21,616 nt of DNA from CAYXXZ01 sp964469165 (GTDB taxonomy: Bacteria; Pseudomonadota; Gammaproteobacteria; Pseudomonadales; Porticoccaceae). This document shows positions 14,206 to 21,616 of the stretch, piece by piece (position 1 is the first letter of the stretch; each line of letters begins with the position of its first letter). The notes below the pieces were generated by a model. The model had not been told where the DNA came from. It worked only from the letters and a program-made list of their open reading frames with translations, and did not search any database. The translations under genes were made by a program, and so were the position numbers. The DNA is taken from assembly GCA_964469165.1 (NCBI GenBank), contig CAYXXZ010000051.1, positions 1-21,616 on the forward strand, read 5' to 3'.

Positions 14206-15714
14206 TCAGCCCGGCTTCACCACCCTCAGATGCTCATCCCGGTAGAACTGATCGAGCGGTACCGAAAATCCGGGGCGCGTCACGATCCGGGCATGGTGGC
14301 GCTTCAGATCCCGCGGGCAGTCGACGCCACAGGAATGGGCGATCATGGTAACTTCCTTGACCATATTGTGCACGTAATGTGCAACGCGCTCCGCCTTGTC
14401 GGTGGGGTCGAGGCCTTTCTGCAAGCGCGGATTGTGCGTGGTGACCCCCGTGGGACAGGTATTCTTGTTGCACTGCATGGCCTGGATGCAGCCGAGCGCG
14501 AACATGAAGCCGCGCGCGCTGTTGACGAAATCCGCCCCCGTGCACAGCGCCCAGGCCACGCCCACCGGCAGAATCAGCTTGCCCGAAACGATCACCCGGA
14601 TGCGCCCCTTGAGCCCGTTGGCGACCAGCTTGTCCACCACCTCCGGCAGGCTCTCTCGGATCGACAGCCCGGCGTGATCCAGCAGGCTCTGCGGCGCCGC
14701 GCCCGTGCCGCCGTCGGCGCTGTCCAGGGTGATGAAGTCCGGCGCATGTGCCTCGCCGCGTACCATCACCGCGGCGCACAGGTCATCGAAGAAAGACAGG
14801 TCTCCCGCCACGATCTTGAAACCCACCGGCAAGCCCGTGAGATCGCGGATATGGTCGATCATGTCGAGCAGGTCGCCGATGCTGCGAATATCCAGGTGTC
14901 CGTTGGGGCTGACCGAATCCTCTCCCGCGGGGATTCCGCGTATCGCGGCGATCTCCTCGGTCACCTTGGCGCCCGGCAGGAGGCCGCCCTTGCCGGGCTT
15001 GGCACCCTGGCTGAGCTTTATTTCGATCATTTTCACTTCGGGGATGGCCGCCAGTTCCAGGAGGCGCTCATCGCTGAGATTGCCGTGCTCGTCGCGCACC
15101 CCGTATTTGGCGGTGCCGATCTGGAACACGATATCGGCGCCACCGGACAGGTGGTAGCTGGACAGGCCGCCCTCCCCCGTATTGAGCCAGCAACCCGCCT
15201 TCTTGGCACCCATCGACAAGGCCGTGACCGCGGGCCTGGAGATGGCGCCATAGCTCATGCCGGAGATATTGATGATGGAGCGGGTATGGTATGGCCGGCG
15301 GCAATAGGGGCCGATGACGATGGGCGAGGGTTCCGCCTCGCCATTGAGCGACGGAAACGGGTGCGGGGAAAAAATCAGCGAACCCGGCGTGTGGATCGCT
15401 TCGGTTGAACCGAACGCCAGTGTGCTGTCGAGATTTTTCGCCGCCCGGTAAACCCAGGAACGCTGGGCGCGGTTGAACGGCATCTCCTCGCGATCCATGG
15501 CATAGAAATACTGGCGAAAAAACTCGCCCAGATGCTCGAAAATATAGCGAAAGCGCCCGATCAGCGGATAGTTGCGGCGGATCGTGTGCGCTGTCTGGCG
15601 CACATCGCGCACGTAGGCCACCGCGGCCGCGACGATCAGGATCACGATGCCGACCAGCACCAGCGCCGTGAATATCTGCAACATCAAAAACAACAGGGGG
15701 ATGCTTTCAGCCAT
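14206..15714 (-). CDS. Membrane-anchored glutamate-synthase-like FMN protein
   Basis: This 502-residue protein has the FMN-binding alpha/beta barrel of glutamate synthase but lacks its N-terminal glutaminase domain. A membrane helix spans about 6-35, followed by a basic/aromatic stretch. Glutamate-synthase features include NISGMSYGAIS (149-159), KLSQGAKPGKGGLLPGAKV (233-251) and SADGGTGAAPQ (332-342). Cys409, Cys415 and Cys420 in GCIQAMQCNKNTCPTG match the [3Fe-4S] site. The ATG at 15714 is preferred over one at 15741 because GGAGAG precedes it. It overlaps the prmC stop by 8 bases, so it is probably the last gene of the hemA-prfA-prmC unit. The reaction is unknown: without a glutaminase domain it must take ammonia or an amine from elsewhere, or do different redox chemistry at the membrane. 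Confidence 0.85.
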   Translation of the reverse strand: MAESIPLLFLMLQIFTALVLVGIVILIVAAAVAYVRDVRQTAHTIRRNYPLIGRFRYIFEHLGEFFRQYFYAMDREEMPFNRAQRSWVYRAAKNLDSTLAFGSTEAIHTPGSLIFSPHPFPSLNGEAEPSPIVIGPYCRRPYHTRSIINISGMSYGAISRPAVTALSMGAKKAGCWLNTGEGGLSSYHLSGGADIVFQIGTAKYGVRDEHGNLSDERLLELAAIPEVKMIEIKLSQGAKPGKGGLLPGAKVTEEIAAIRGIPAGEDSVSPNGHLDIRSIGDLLDMIDHIRDLTGLPVGFKIVAGDLSFFDDLCAAVMVRGEAHAPDFITLDSADGGTGAAPQSLLDHAGLSIRESLPEVVDKLVANGLKGRIRVIVSGKLILPVGVAWALCTGADFVNSARGFMFALGCIQAMQCNKNTCPTGVTTHNPRLQKGLDPTDKAERVAHYVHNMVKEVTMIAHSCGVDCPRDLKRHHARIVTRPGFSVPLDQFYRDEHLRVVKPG

Positions 15715-16549
15715 TGCGACTCTCCTCGGGCCACTGCCCAAAACTCACCCGCTCGTGGCCGGCAAAATCCCGAACGGTCTCTACACCTATATAGTGATTC
15801 GCAGCAAAAAAGTCTCGCACCCGCGCGCCTTGCTGGGCGCCGTGCTCCACGGCAAGCCAGCCGCCGGGCACCAGAAAATCACGGGCGCCGGCAATGATGA
15901 ACGCCAGATCCGCAAAACCCTGATCCGCCGCCACCAGCGCGGAATGGGGCTCGAAGCGCAGGTCGCCCCGGTTTAGATGCGGATCGTCCGGAGCCACGTA
16001 GGGCGGGTTGCTGAGTATGAGCTCGAAGCGTTCCGTCACGGCCGAGAACCAATCGCTGCGCCAGAACCGAACCCGCTCCAGATTCAGTGCCAGCGCATTG
16101 GCGCGCGCCAGGGCGACGGCCTCGTCGACCCGGTCGACCCCGCTCACCGTCCAGCCCGGCCGTTCACTGGCAAGCGCCAGGGCGATGGCGCCGGTGCCGG
16201 TGCCGAGGTCGAGCACCTGCGCGATGGCGGACACCGGCAACGCCAAGGCTGTCTCCACCAGCAACTCGGTATCGGGACGGGGAATCAAGGTGGCGGGGCT
16301 GACTTTCAGCGGCAGCGACCAGAACTCCCGCTCTGCGAGCAGGTGGGCGACGGGGTGTCCTGCGCGGCGCTTTGCCAGCAGTGCGCGGAAGTGCTCACGG
16401 GCCGGTTCATCCACCTGCGTTTCGGGCCAGGTGAACAGCCAGGTGCGATCGCGACCGAGAACATGGCACAGCAGCAATTGCGCGTCGAGACGGGCGCTGT
16501 CGGAATCGAGCGTCGCCGCTTCTCTCAGCAATTCGGCAACAGAGGTCAC
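15707..16549 (-). CDS. prmC: Release factor glutamine methyltransferase PrmC
   Basis: PrmC (HemK) methylates the glutamine of the GGQ motif in release factors RF1 and RF2, using SAM. The helical N-terminal domain begins LLREAATLDSDSARLDAQLLL. The SAM-binding motif VLDLGTGTGAIALALA and the catalytic NPPY (in ILSNPPYVAPDD) are both present. I chose the GTG at 16547-16549. It starts four bases beyond the prfA stop, has GAGTGA upstream, and gives the same distance to the LREA motif as in E. coli PrmC. A TTG at 16564 is in frame and would add five residues and overlap prfA. The protein is 280 residues, a normal length. Its substrate RF1 is encoded immediately upstream. Confidence 0.94.
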   Translation of the reverse strand: MTSVAELLREAATLDSDSARLDAQLLLCHVLGRDRTWLFTWPETQVDEPAREHFRALLAKRRAGHPVAHLLAEREFWSLPLKVSPATLIPRPDTELLVETALALPVSAIAQVLDLGTGTGAIALALASERPGWTVSGVDRVDEAVALARANALALNLERVRFWRSDWFSAVTERFELILSNPPYVAPDDPHLNRGDLRFEPHSALVAADQGFADLAFIIAGARDFLVPGGWLAVEHGAQQGARVRDFFAANHYIGVETVRDFAGHERVSFGQWPEESRNG

Positions 16550-16553
16550 AGGG

Positions 16554-17636
16554 TCACTCGGCAAGACTGGCCAGTTGATCTGCCTGGTATTCGTTGACCA
16601 GCGGCCCGATCACATCGTCGAGGCCACCTTCCATGATTTCGTCCAGCTTGTAGAGCGTCAGGTTGATGCGGTGATCGGTGAGGCGGCCCTGGGGAAAGTT
16701 GTAGGTACGGATACGTTCCGAGCGATCGCCGCTGCCCACCAGCAGGCGCCGGGTTTCGGACTGCTCCTTTGCCGCCGCGTCGTGCCGGGAGGTTTTCAGC
16801 TTCGCGGCCAGCAGCGCCATGGCCTTGGCGCGGTTCTTGTGCTGGGAGCGCTCGTCCTGGCATTCCACCACGATGCCACTTGGCAGGTGGGTAATGCGGA
16901 TCGCCGAGTCCGTCTTGTTGACGTGCTGGCCGCCGGCGCCAGAGGAGCGAAAGGTGTCCACGCGCAGATCCGCCTTGTTGATATCGATCTCTTCCAGCTC
17001 ATCGGCCTCGGGCATGATCGCCACCGTGCAGGCCGAGGTATGAATGCGGCCCTGCGACTCGGTTTCGGGCACCCGCTGTACCCGATGCGCACCGGACTCG
17101 AACTTGAGGCGCGCGTAGACATCGCCACCGCTGATGCGACTGATGATTTCCTTGTAGCCCCCGTGCTCGCCGGGGTTTTCGCTGATCACTTCGACGCGCC
17201 AGCGGTTGCGCTCGGCATAGCGGCTGTACATGCGGAACAGGTCGCCGGAAAAGATTGCCGCCTCGTCACCGCCGGTGCCGGCGCGTATTTCGAGAAAAAT
17301 ATTCTTGCCGTCGCTGGGGTCCTTCGGCAACAGCAGGCGCTGCAGGGTCAACTCCAGAACGTCGCGCTTCTCTTCGCCCTCGCGGATTTCATCGGCGGCC
17401 ATGGCGCGCACTTCCGGGTCGCCGTCCTTGAGCAGCTCGCGGGCGCCGTCGAGGTCGTCGAGCAACTGGCGATAGCTGCGAAACGCCAGGGTAACCTCTT
17501 CGAGCTCGGCATATTCCCTGGACAGGGCGCGAAACCGGTCCTGGTCGGCGATGATCTCGGCGCTGCTCAGAAGATGGCCCACCTCCTCGTACCGTTCGCT
17601 GAGATGCTCGAGCTTGGCGCGAATCGATGCTTTCAT
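16554..17636 (-). CDS. prfA: Peptide chain release factor 1
   Basis: RF1 ends translation at UAA and UAG. The 360-residue length is standard. The peptidyl-tRNA hydrolysis motif GAGGQHVN is at 233-240, with Gln237 the expected target of PrmC. The codon-reading tripeptide sits in the RVQRVPETES segment as P-E-T (190-192), the P-x-T form that marks RF1 rather than RF2. The domain-1 coiled helices and the conserved EIRAGTGGDEAAIF (116-129) are intact. Its ATG overlaps the hemA stop (ATGA). Confidence 0.97.
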   Translation of the reverse strand: MKASIRAKLEHLSERYEEVGHLLSSAEIIADQDRFRALSREYAELEEVTLAFRSYRQLLDDLDGARELLKDGDPEVRAMAADEIREGEEKRDVLELTLQRLLLPKDPSDGKNIFLEIRAGTGGDEAAIFSGDLFRMYSRYAERNRWRVEVISENPGEHGGYKEIISRISGGDVYARLKFESGAHRVQRVPETESQGRIHTSACTVAIMPEADELEEIDINKADLRVDTFRSSGAGGQHVNKTDSAIRITHLPSGIVVECQDERSQHKNRAKAMALLAAKLKTSRHDAAAKEQSETRRLLVGSGDRSERIRTYNFPQGRLTDHRINLTLYKLDEIMEGGLDDVIGPLVNEYQADQLASLAE

Positions 17637-18901
17637 TTTTTGTCCTGTGTATCACCGTGGAGATTGAAAAGGTCGTGAGCGATGCGGATGTGGTCGTCCC
17701 AGCCCTCTTCACCGGCCTGTTTCAGCTTGAGTGTCGGCGCATGGAGCAGCTTGTTCGTGAGCCCCCTGGCGAGATTCGCCAGAACATCTTCGGCGGGCTG
17801 GCCGCGCTCCAGCGCCGCGAGCGCCTTCTGCAACTCGCCGTCGCGGATTTCTTCCACGTTCTGGCGAAAGGCGCGAATGGTGCCCACAGCATTGAGACCG
17901 CGCAACTGCTTGCGCCAGCTTTCGAGCCCCTCTTCGATGATTTTTTCCGCACTGCGCGCGGCATTTTCGCGGCTGCGGCGGTTTTCCTCGATCACGTCCT
18001 TGAGATCATCCACGGTGTAGAGGTAGACATCCCGCAGGCGCGCCACTTCCGGCTCGATGTCGCGCGGTACGGCAATGTCCACCATGAACATGGGCTTGTG
18101 GCGGCGCTGCTTGAGGGCAGACTCCACCGCCCCCTTGCCGAGAATGGGCAACTGGCTCGCCGTGGAGGTGATCACCATATCCGCGGCGTGGAGATGGTCG
18201 GGTATCTCCGACAGCAGGATCGCCCGCGCCCCGTAGTTGCGGGCAAGCTCTTCGGCCCTGCTCAGGGTGCGGTTGGCAACGGTGATGCTGCGCACCCCTT
18301 TCTGGTGCAGGTGCTGCACCACCAGTTCGATGGTTTCCCCGGCGCCGATGAGCAGCGCATCCAGGTCGCTCAGGTCGCTGAAAATCTGCTGCGCCAGACT
18401 GACCGTGGCATAGGCTACGGAGACCGGGCTTTCCCCGATCGCGGTTTCGGTGCGCACCCTTTTGGCGATGGAAAAACTGTGCTGAAACGCCTGGTTGAGC
18501 ATACTGCCGATGGCGCCGCATTCGCGCGCCACGCTGTAGGCCGACTTTATCTGGCCGAGAATCTGCGGCTCGCCGAGAATCAGCGAATCCAGCCCGGCGG
18601 CAACGCGCATCATGTGCTGGATGGCGTACTCGTCGCGATGGCTGAAACAGCTGCTCGCCAGCATTTCCCGGCTGATACGCTTGTAGTCACTGAGCCAGTG
18701 AGCCACGATAAGTTCGTCCGCACTGCCCGCCACGTAGATTTCTGTGCGGTTGCATGTGGAAATGATCGCCACCTCTTTGACGCCATCGCTTTTCAGCGCG
18801 GCGTTGAGCGCCACGGGCACTTCTTCGGGAGAAAACGCCACTTTCTCGCGAATGTCCACGGTTGCCGTGCGGTGATTGATACCAAAGGCAAATAACTGCA
18901 T
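17633..18901 (-). CDS. hemA: Glutamyl-tRNA reductase
   Basis: HemA reduces glutamyl-tRNA(Glu) with NADPH to glutamate-1-semialdehyde, the first committed step of tetrapyrrole synthesis by the C5 route. The protein has 422 residues. The catalytic cysteine is Cys50 in ISTCNRTEIY, the same number as in E. coli. The FAFGINHRTA start is typical. The NADPH-binding domain includes ALLIGAGETIELVVQHLHQKG and ITVANRTLSRAEELA. The C-terminal dimerisation helices are complete. It heads the run hemA-prfA-prmC, an arrangement shared by many gammaproteobacteria, and is divergent from the TPR lipoprotein gene. No clear ribosome binding site precedes the ATG. Confidence 0.97.
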   Translation of the reverse strand: MQLFAFGINHRTATVDIREKVAFSPEEVPVALNAALKSDGVKEVAIISTCNRTEIYVAGSADELIVAHWLSDYKRISREMLASSCFSHRDEYAIQHMMRVAAGLDSLILGEPQILGQIKSAYSVARECGAIGSMLNQAFQHSFSIAKRVRTETAIGESPVSVAYATVSLAQQIFSDLSDLDALLIGAGETIELVVQHLHQKGVRSITVANRTLSRAEELARNYGARAILLSEIPDHLHAADMVITSTASQLPILGKGAVESALKQRRHKPMFMVDIAVPRDIEPEVARLRDVYLYTVDDLKDVIEENRRSRENAARSAEKIIEEGLESWRKQLRGLNAVGTIRAFRQNVEEIRDGELQKALAALERGQPAEDVLANLARGLTNKLLHAPTLKLKQAGEEGWDDHIRIAHDLFNLHGDTQDKK

Positions 18902-18939
18902 CAGGTCTGTATATAGGTAGAAGGGGTAACTTGTGAGAG

Positions 18940-18945
18940 ATTATA
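18940..18945 (-). promoter_or_regulatory. Probable -10 of hemA
   Basis: A perfect TATAAT on the minus strand lies 38 bases before the hemA ATG. The -35 region 17 bases upstream (AGCAGG) is poor, so the promoter may be weak or activator-dependent. Divergent promoters are expected in this 188-base gap. Confidence 0.4.
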
Positions 18946-19053
18946 CATCTTCCGCGTGCCTGCCTGCTTCGCATCTTCGCAACTCCATGAGCTGGCGACA
19001 AAAACAGGGTGAAAAGCACCACCAGAAGACGGAACGTCAAGAGCTGCGAGAAC

Positions 19054-19062
19054 TGCTACAAT
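19054..19062 (+). promoter_or_regulatory. Extended -10 promoter of the TPR lipoprotein-lolB-ispE unit
   Basis: TGCTACAAT has the extended -10 form TGn-TATAAT with one change in the hexamer. The -35 region is not recognisable. Initiation would be near 19069, which rules out the in-frame ATG at 19009 and supports a start at 19090. Confidence 0.45.
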
Positions 19063-19089
19063 GCCGTACCGTTGTCCGTTTTGGTATTT

Positions 19090-20904
19090 ATGTTTCCGCT
19101 CCCGATGCGCTCCATCCCACTTCCCGCCAGTAGCGGCGCGGCCTGTCTGCTCCTGGTGGGCAGCCTGCTGGTTTCGGGGTGCAGCGCCGTGGCCACACCG
19201 GAACCGGACACCCCCCCGGTGGCGGAAGTGCAGCAGGAGGTGGTCAAGACGCCGCCAACCAGACCGTTCAAGGTCGAAACCCTGTATGAACTGATGCTCG
19301 CCGAGTTCGCCGGCATCCGCGAGCAGATCGAGCCCGCGCTCGAGGTCTACACCATACAGGCCCACGAAACCCGCGACCCGGGCGTCATCGAGCGCGCCAT
19401 TCATATTGCCGGTTTTCTGCGGCGCGGCGACGTGATACTGGAAATGGCCGAACTCTGGGTGACGGTAGAGCCCGACAATATCGAGGTGCGCCGCCTGTTG
19501 GCCTTCCATCTGGCGCGCTCCGGCCGCGTTCTCGAGGCCTTCCCCCATGGCGAATACCTGCTGCTCCACGGTGACGACGACTATCTGCAATCACTGGCCG
19601 CCTTCGCCCAGGAATCGCCCCGGGAAGAAAAGGAACTGCTGCTCGCTCTCTACGACAATCTGGGTAGCCAACACCCCCAGAACCCGGGCCTGCTGCTCGG
19701 CAGAGCCATGTTGCTGCGCCAGCTCGAGCGCCTCGACGAGGCACTGACCAGCACCCGCCAGCTGGTTGCGCTGGAACCCGGCAACGAGACGGCGCAGCTG
19801 CTTCAGGCTCAGCTCCAGCACGCCATGGGCGACGAGGCCGCCGCATTGAAAAGCCTGGAGCGAGCGCTCAGCCAGCTCCCCGAGAGCAAGCGCCTGCGCC
19901 TGCAATATGCGCGCTTTTTATCCGAGAAGGATCTCGTCAGCTCCCGTGAACAGATCGCAATCCTCGCCGAGCAATATCCCCGCGACAGCAACATTCTGTT
20001 TTCGCTGGGCCTGGCAAGCAGAGAGTTGGGCATGCTCGACGAAGCCAGCGCCACCTTCAGCACACTGATCAGCCTCAACCGGCGCACCAGCGACGCCCGC
20101 TTTCAACTGGGCAGGATCGCCGAGGATCGCGGGCAACCCGAGGAAGCCGTCTACCAATACCGCCAGGTGAGCGACGGCCAAAGCTTGCTGACCGCAGCGA
20201 TGCGCACTGCCGAGATTCTCGCCGCGCACAACAATCTCTCCGCCGCCCGCGAACACCTGGCCACCATGCGCGCAACCTATCCCGCGGTGAGCGAAAATCT
20301 TTTTCAAATGGAAGCGGAATTGCTCATCCGCCAGAAGCGCTACAACGAAACCTACGATCTGCTGACCACGGCGCTGCAAGCCGAGCCCGAGAGCCCCAAC
20401 CTGCTGTATACCCGCTCCATCGTCAGCGCGAAGCAGAAAGACCTGCGCGCAGCGGAAGACGATCTGCGCGCCATACTCGCCCGCGACGAGAACAATTCCA
20501 CCGCGCTGAACGCGCTCGGTTACACCATTGCCATCCTCTCCGATCGTCTCGACGAGGCGCTGGCCCTCATCAGCCGCGCCAACGATCTCGAACCAGGCAA
20601 TCCCGCCATTCTCGACAGCCTGGGCTGGGTTCATTATTTGCAGGGGAACGTGGAGCGCGCCCTGCCCTACCTGCGCCAGGCGTTCGAGGCGTTCCCCGAT
20701 GGCGAAGTGGCCGCCCACCTCGGCGAGGCCCTGTGGAGCAAGGGTTTGCAGCAGGAGGCGGAGAGCGTGTGGCTCAGGGGTCTCGAAAACAGTCCCAACG
20801 ACGAAACGCTGCTGGAAACCCTGGAACGCCTCGCGCCGGGGCGCAAACAGGTGCTGCTCGACAGCGCCGACGCCAACAGGACACCCGCGGCAATTCCGCA
20901 ATGA
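19090..20904 (+). CDS. TPR-repeat outer-membrane lipoprotein
   Basis: This is a protein of 604 residues built largely of tetratricopeptide repeats, counterpart by position of the TPR protein next to hemA and lolB in Pseudomonas (PA4667, from memory). The lipoprotein signal ends in LLVSGC with Cys31 as the lipidated residue. Serine at +2 predicts sorting to the outer membrane. Repeats of the A/L-rich 34-residue type fill about 90-590. Examples are MLLRQLERLDEALTSTRQLV, LGRIAEDRGQPEEAVYQYRQ and LGWVHYLQGNVERALPYLRQ. The start at 19090 places a normal signal peptide at the N terminus; an ATG at 19105 is also possible. The stop overlaps the lolB ATG (ATGA). Its molecular role is unknown, and scaffolding in the cell envelope is an inference from TPRs and location. 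Confidence 0.88.
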   Translation: MFPLPMRSIPLPASSGAACLLLVGSLLVSGCSAVATPEPDTPPVAEVQQEVVKTPPTRPFKVETLYELMLAEFAGIREQIEPALEVYTIQAHETRDPGVIERAIHIAGFLRRGDVILEMAELWVTVEPDNIEVRRLLAFHLARSGRVLEAFPHGEYLLLHGDDDYLQSLAAFAQESPREEKELLLALYDNLGSQHPQNPGLLLGRAMLLRQLERLDEALTSTRQLVALEPGNETAQLLQAQLQHAMGDEAAALKSLERALSQLPESKRLRLQYARFLSEKDLVSSREQIAILAEQYPRDSNILFSLGLASRELGMLDEASATFSTLISLNRRTSDARFQLGRIAEDRGQPEEAVYQYRQVSDGQSLLTAAMRTAEILAAHNNLSAAREHLATMRATYPAVSENLFQMEAELLIRQKRYNETYDLLTTALQAEPESPNLLYTRSIVSAKQKDLRAAEDDLRAILARDENNSTALNALGYTIAILSDRLDEALALISRANDLEPGNPAILDSLGWVHYLQGNVERALPYLRQAFEAFPDGEVAAHLGEALWSKGLQQEAESVWLRGLENSPNDETLLETLERLAPGRKQVLLDSADANRTPAAIPQ

Positions 20905-21515
20905 TCCGCGCGCGCGCACTCCCCAAACTGCTTACTCTGCTTGCCGCAGCCTGGCTGCTGGCAAGCTGCGCCGTGCAGCGGCCGGTGATTTCCGTCGCAC
21001 AGCAGCCGCTGGAGACACTGCGCGACTGGCGCATGGATGGCAAACTCGGCTTTCGCAGCCCTGAAAAGAACGGCAGTGCCTGGATCAACTGGGTTCAGCA
21101 CCAGGATGCCTACGATCTGCGCCTGAGCGGACCGTTCGGCGCCTCGGCGACGCGCATTCAGGGTGACAGCAATTTCGCGGTGCTCAGCCAAAGCGGCCGC
21201 GAGGATATCTATGCCGCATCGGGAGAAGAACTCAGCGAATGGCTCTTCGGCTGGCAGTTTCCGGTTGCGCAGCTGGTGTCCTGGGTCAAGGGCCTGCCCG
21301 CCGCCCGGCCGCAACCACAAAAAATCACCACGGCGGCGAACGGTCTTCTCGACAGCCTGCAACAACAGGGCTGGACTTTGCGGTACAGCAATTATCGCCA
21401 GGAAGCAGGCTGGGCGCTGCCGGGCCGCATCGAGGGCGAGAAGGACGCCTACGCCTTTACTCTGGTGATCAACAAGTGGCATCTGCCCGATGCCCCGAGC
21501 ACAACCGGCCAGTGA
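20901..21515 (+). CDS. lolB: Outer-membrane lipoprotein receptor LolB
   Basis: LolB receives lipoproteins from the periplasmic carrier LolA and inserts them in the outer membrane. It has 204 residues, the usual size. The signal peptide ends in LLASC, with Cys23 lipidated and alanine next, which directs it to the outer membrane. The conserved WRMDGKLGFRSPEKNGSAWINW strand region and RLSGPFGASATRIQGD follow, then LSEWLFGWQFPVAQLVSWVKG and the C-terminal ALPGRI. An earlier in-frame ATG would overlap the TPR gene deeply and is rejected. It overlaps that gene by 4 bases and precedes ispE by 4 bases. Confidence 0.95.
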   Translation: MIRARALPKLLTLLAAAWLLASCAVQRPVISVAQQPLETLRDWRMDGKLGFRSPEKNGSAWINWVQHQDAYDLRLSGPFGASATRIQGDSNFAVLSQSGREDIYAASGEELSEWLFGWQFPVAQLVSWVKGLPAARPQPQKITTAANGLLDSLQQQGWTLRYSNYRQEAGWALPGRIEGEKDAYAFTLVINKWHLPDAPSTTGQ

Positions 21516-21519
21516 CACC

Positions 21520-21616
21520 ATGGTTCTCACGCTGCCCGCGCCCGCCAAACTCAACCTGTTTCTCCACATCACGGGGCGGCGCAGCGATGGCTACCACCTG
21601 CTGCAAACCGTTTTTC
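21520..21616 (+). CDS. ispE: 4-diphosphocytidyl-2-C-methyl-D-erythritol kinase, N-terminal part (cut by window end)
   Basis: The first 32 codons, MVLTLPAPAKLNLFLHITGR then RSDGYHLLQTVF, are diagnostic of IspE, the GHMP kinase that phosphorylates CDP-methylerythritol in the MEP isoprenoid pathway. PAKLNLFLHI and DGYHLLQT are family signatures. It begins four bases after the lolB stop, and lolB-ispE is the standard order in Pseudomonas-like genomes. Confidence 0.93.
   Translation, partial: MVLTLPAPAKLNLFLHITGRRSDGYHLLQTVF

Noticed and set aside
14230..15408. 392-codon open frame opposite the FMN protein
   Set aside because: It is antisense to conserved glutamate synthase motifs, and its composition is typical of a shadow frame.
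15715..15741. Upstream ATG for the FMN protein
   Set aside because: It would extend the overlap with prmC and add MGSGPRRVA before the membrane helix. The ATG at 15714 has a good GGAGAG.
16008..17678. 556-codon open frame opposite prmC and prfA
   Set aside because: It spans two real genes and their junction. Both minus-strand products are unmistakable.
17627..18895. 422-codon open frame opposite hemA
   Set aside because: It mirrors hemA almost exactly, and no domain was recognised in its translation.
19009..19089. Upstream ATG for the TPR lipoprotein
   Set aside because: It lies upstream of the extended -10 and would bury the lipoprotein signal behind 27 extra residues.

Overview
The window is a piece of a GC-rich gammaproteobacterial chromosome. 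ZipA is essentially confined to that class. The gene orders smc-zipA-ligA, hemA-prfA-prmC and, divergent from hemA, TPR lipoprotein-lolB-ispE are those of Pseudomonas and its relatives. A marine Pseudomonadales/Cellvibrionales-type bacterium would fit, but the species cannot be fixed from this sequence. No rRNA, tRNA, CRISPR array, phage gene or intact insertion sequence was seen.

Layout. 1-416 is the 3' end of a SpoU/TrmH-family RNA methyltransferase. 417-5035 is the accessory part: an iron-starvation type ECF sigma factor (FecI-like) behind a TATAAT promoter that overlaps a good Fur-box match, its membrane anti-sigma factor (FecR-like), and a TonB-dependent siderophore receptor with an N-terminal signalling (STN) domain. 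Together these form a complete cell-surface signalling relay: ligand-loaded receptor, then FecR, then FecI, then receptor transcription. No siderophore biosynthesis genes are nearby, so uptake of a foreign siderophore is plausible. GC-rich hairpin repeats, including two near-identical copies about 60 bp long, bracket the sigma/anti-sigma pair. The receptor's signalling domain has the high GC of the chromosome, while its plug and barrel are clearly AT-richer, which suggests a ligand-binding part acquired by recombination.

5036-5323 separates convergent genes. It holds two copies of a GGGGTCAGAGTAAA palindrome around a start-less gene remnant. 5324-12532 (minus strand) carries smc, then zipA, ligA and a small two-helix membrane protein. 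12691-13992 (minus) is an RhlB-type DEAD-box RNA helicase. 14206-18901 (minus) is a tightly packed run hemA-prfA-prmC plus a membrane-anchored, glutamate-synthase-like FMN protein whose start overlaps the end of prmC. 19090-21616 (plus) is divergent from hemA: a TPR lipoprotein, lolB and the start of ispE.

Most of the window is housekeeping: translation termination, haem precursor synthesis, chromosome segregation, division, DNA ligation, lipoprotein sorting and isoprenoid synthesis. The regions most worth a second look are the mosaic receptor with its repeat-flanked regulators, the palindrome-bounded remnant, the CRP-like site over the smc promoter, and the FMN protein coupled to prmC. I did not find a convincing wholly new system; the iron-signalling cassette is a known type with unusual local features.
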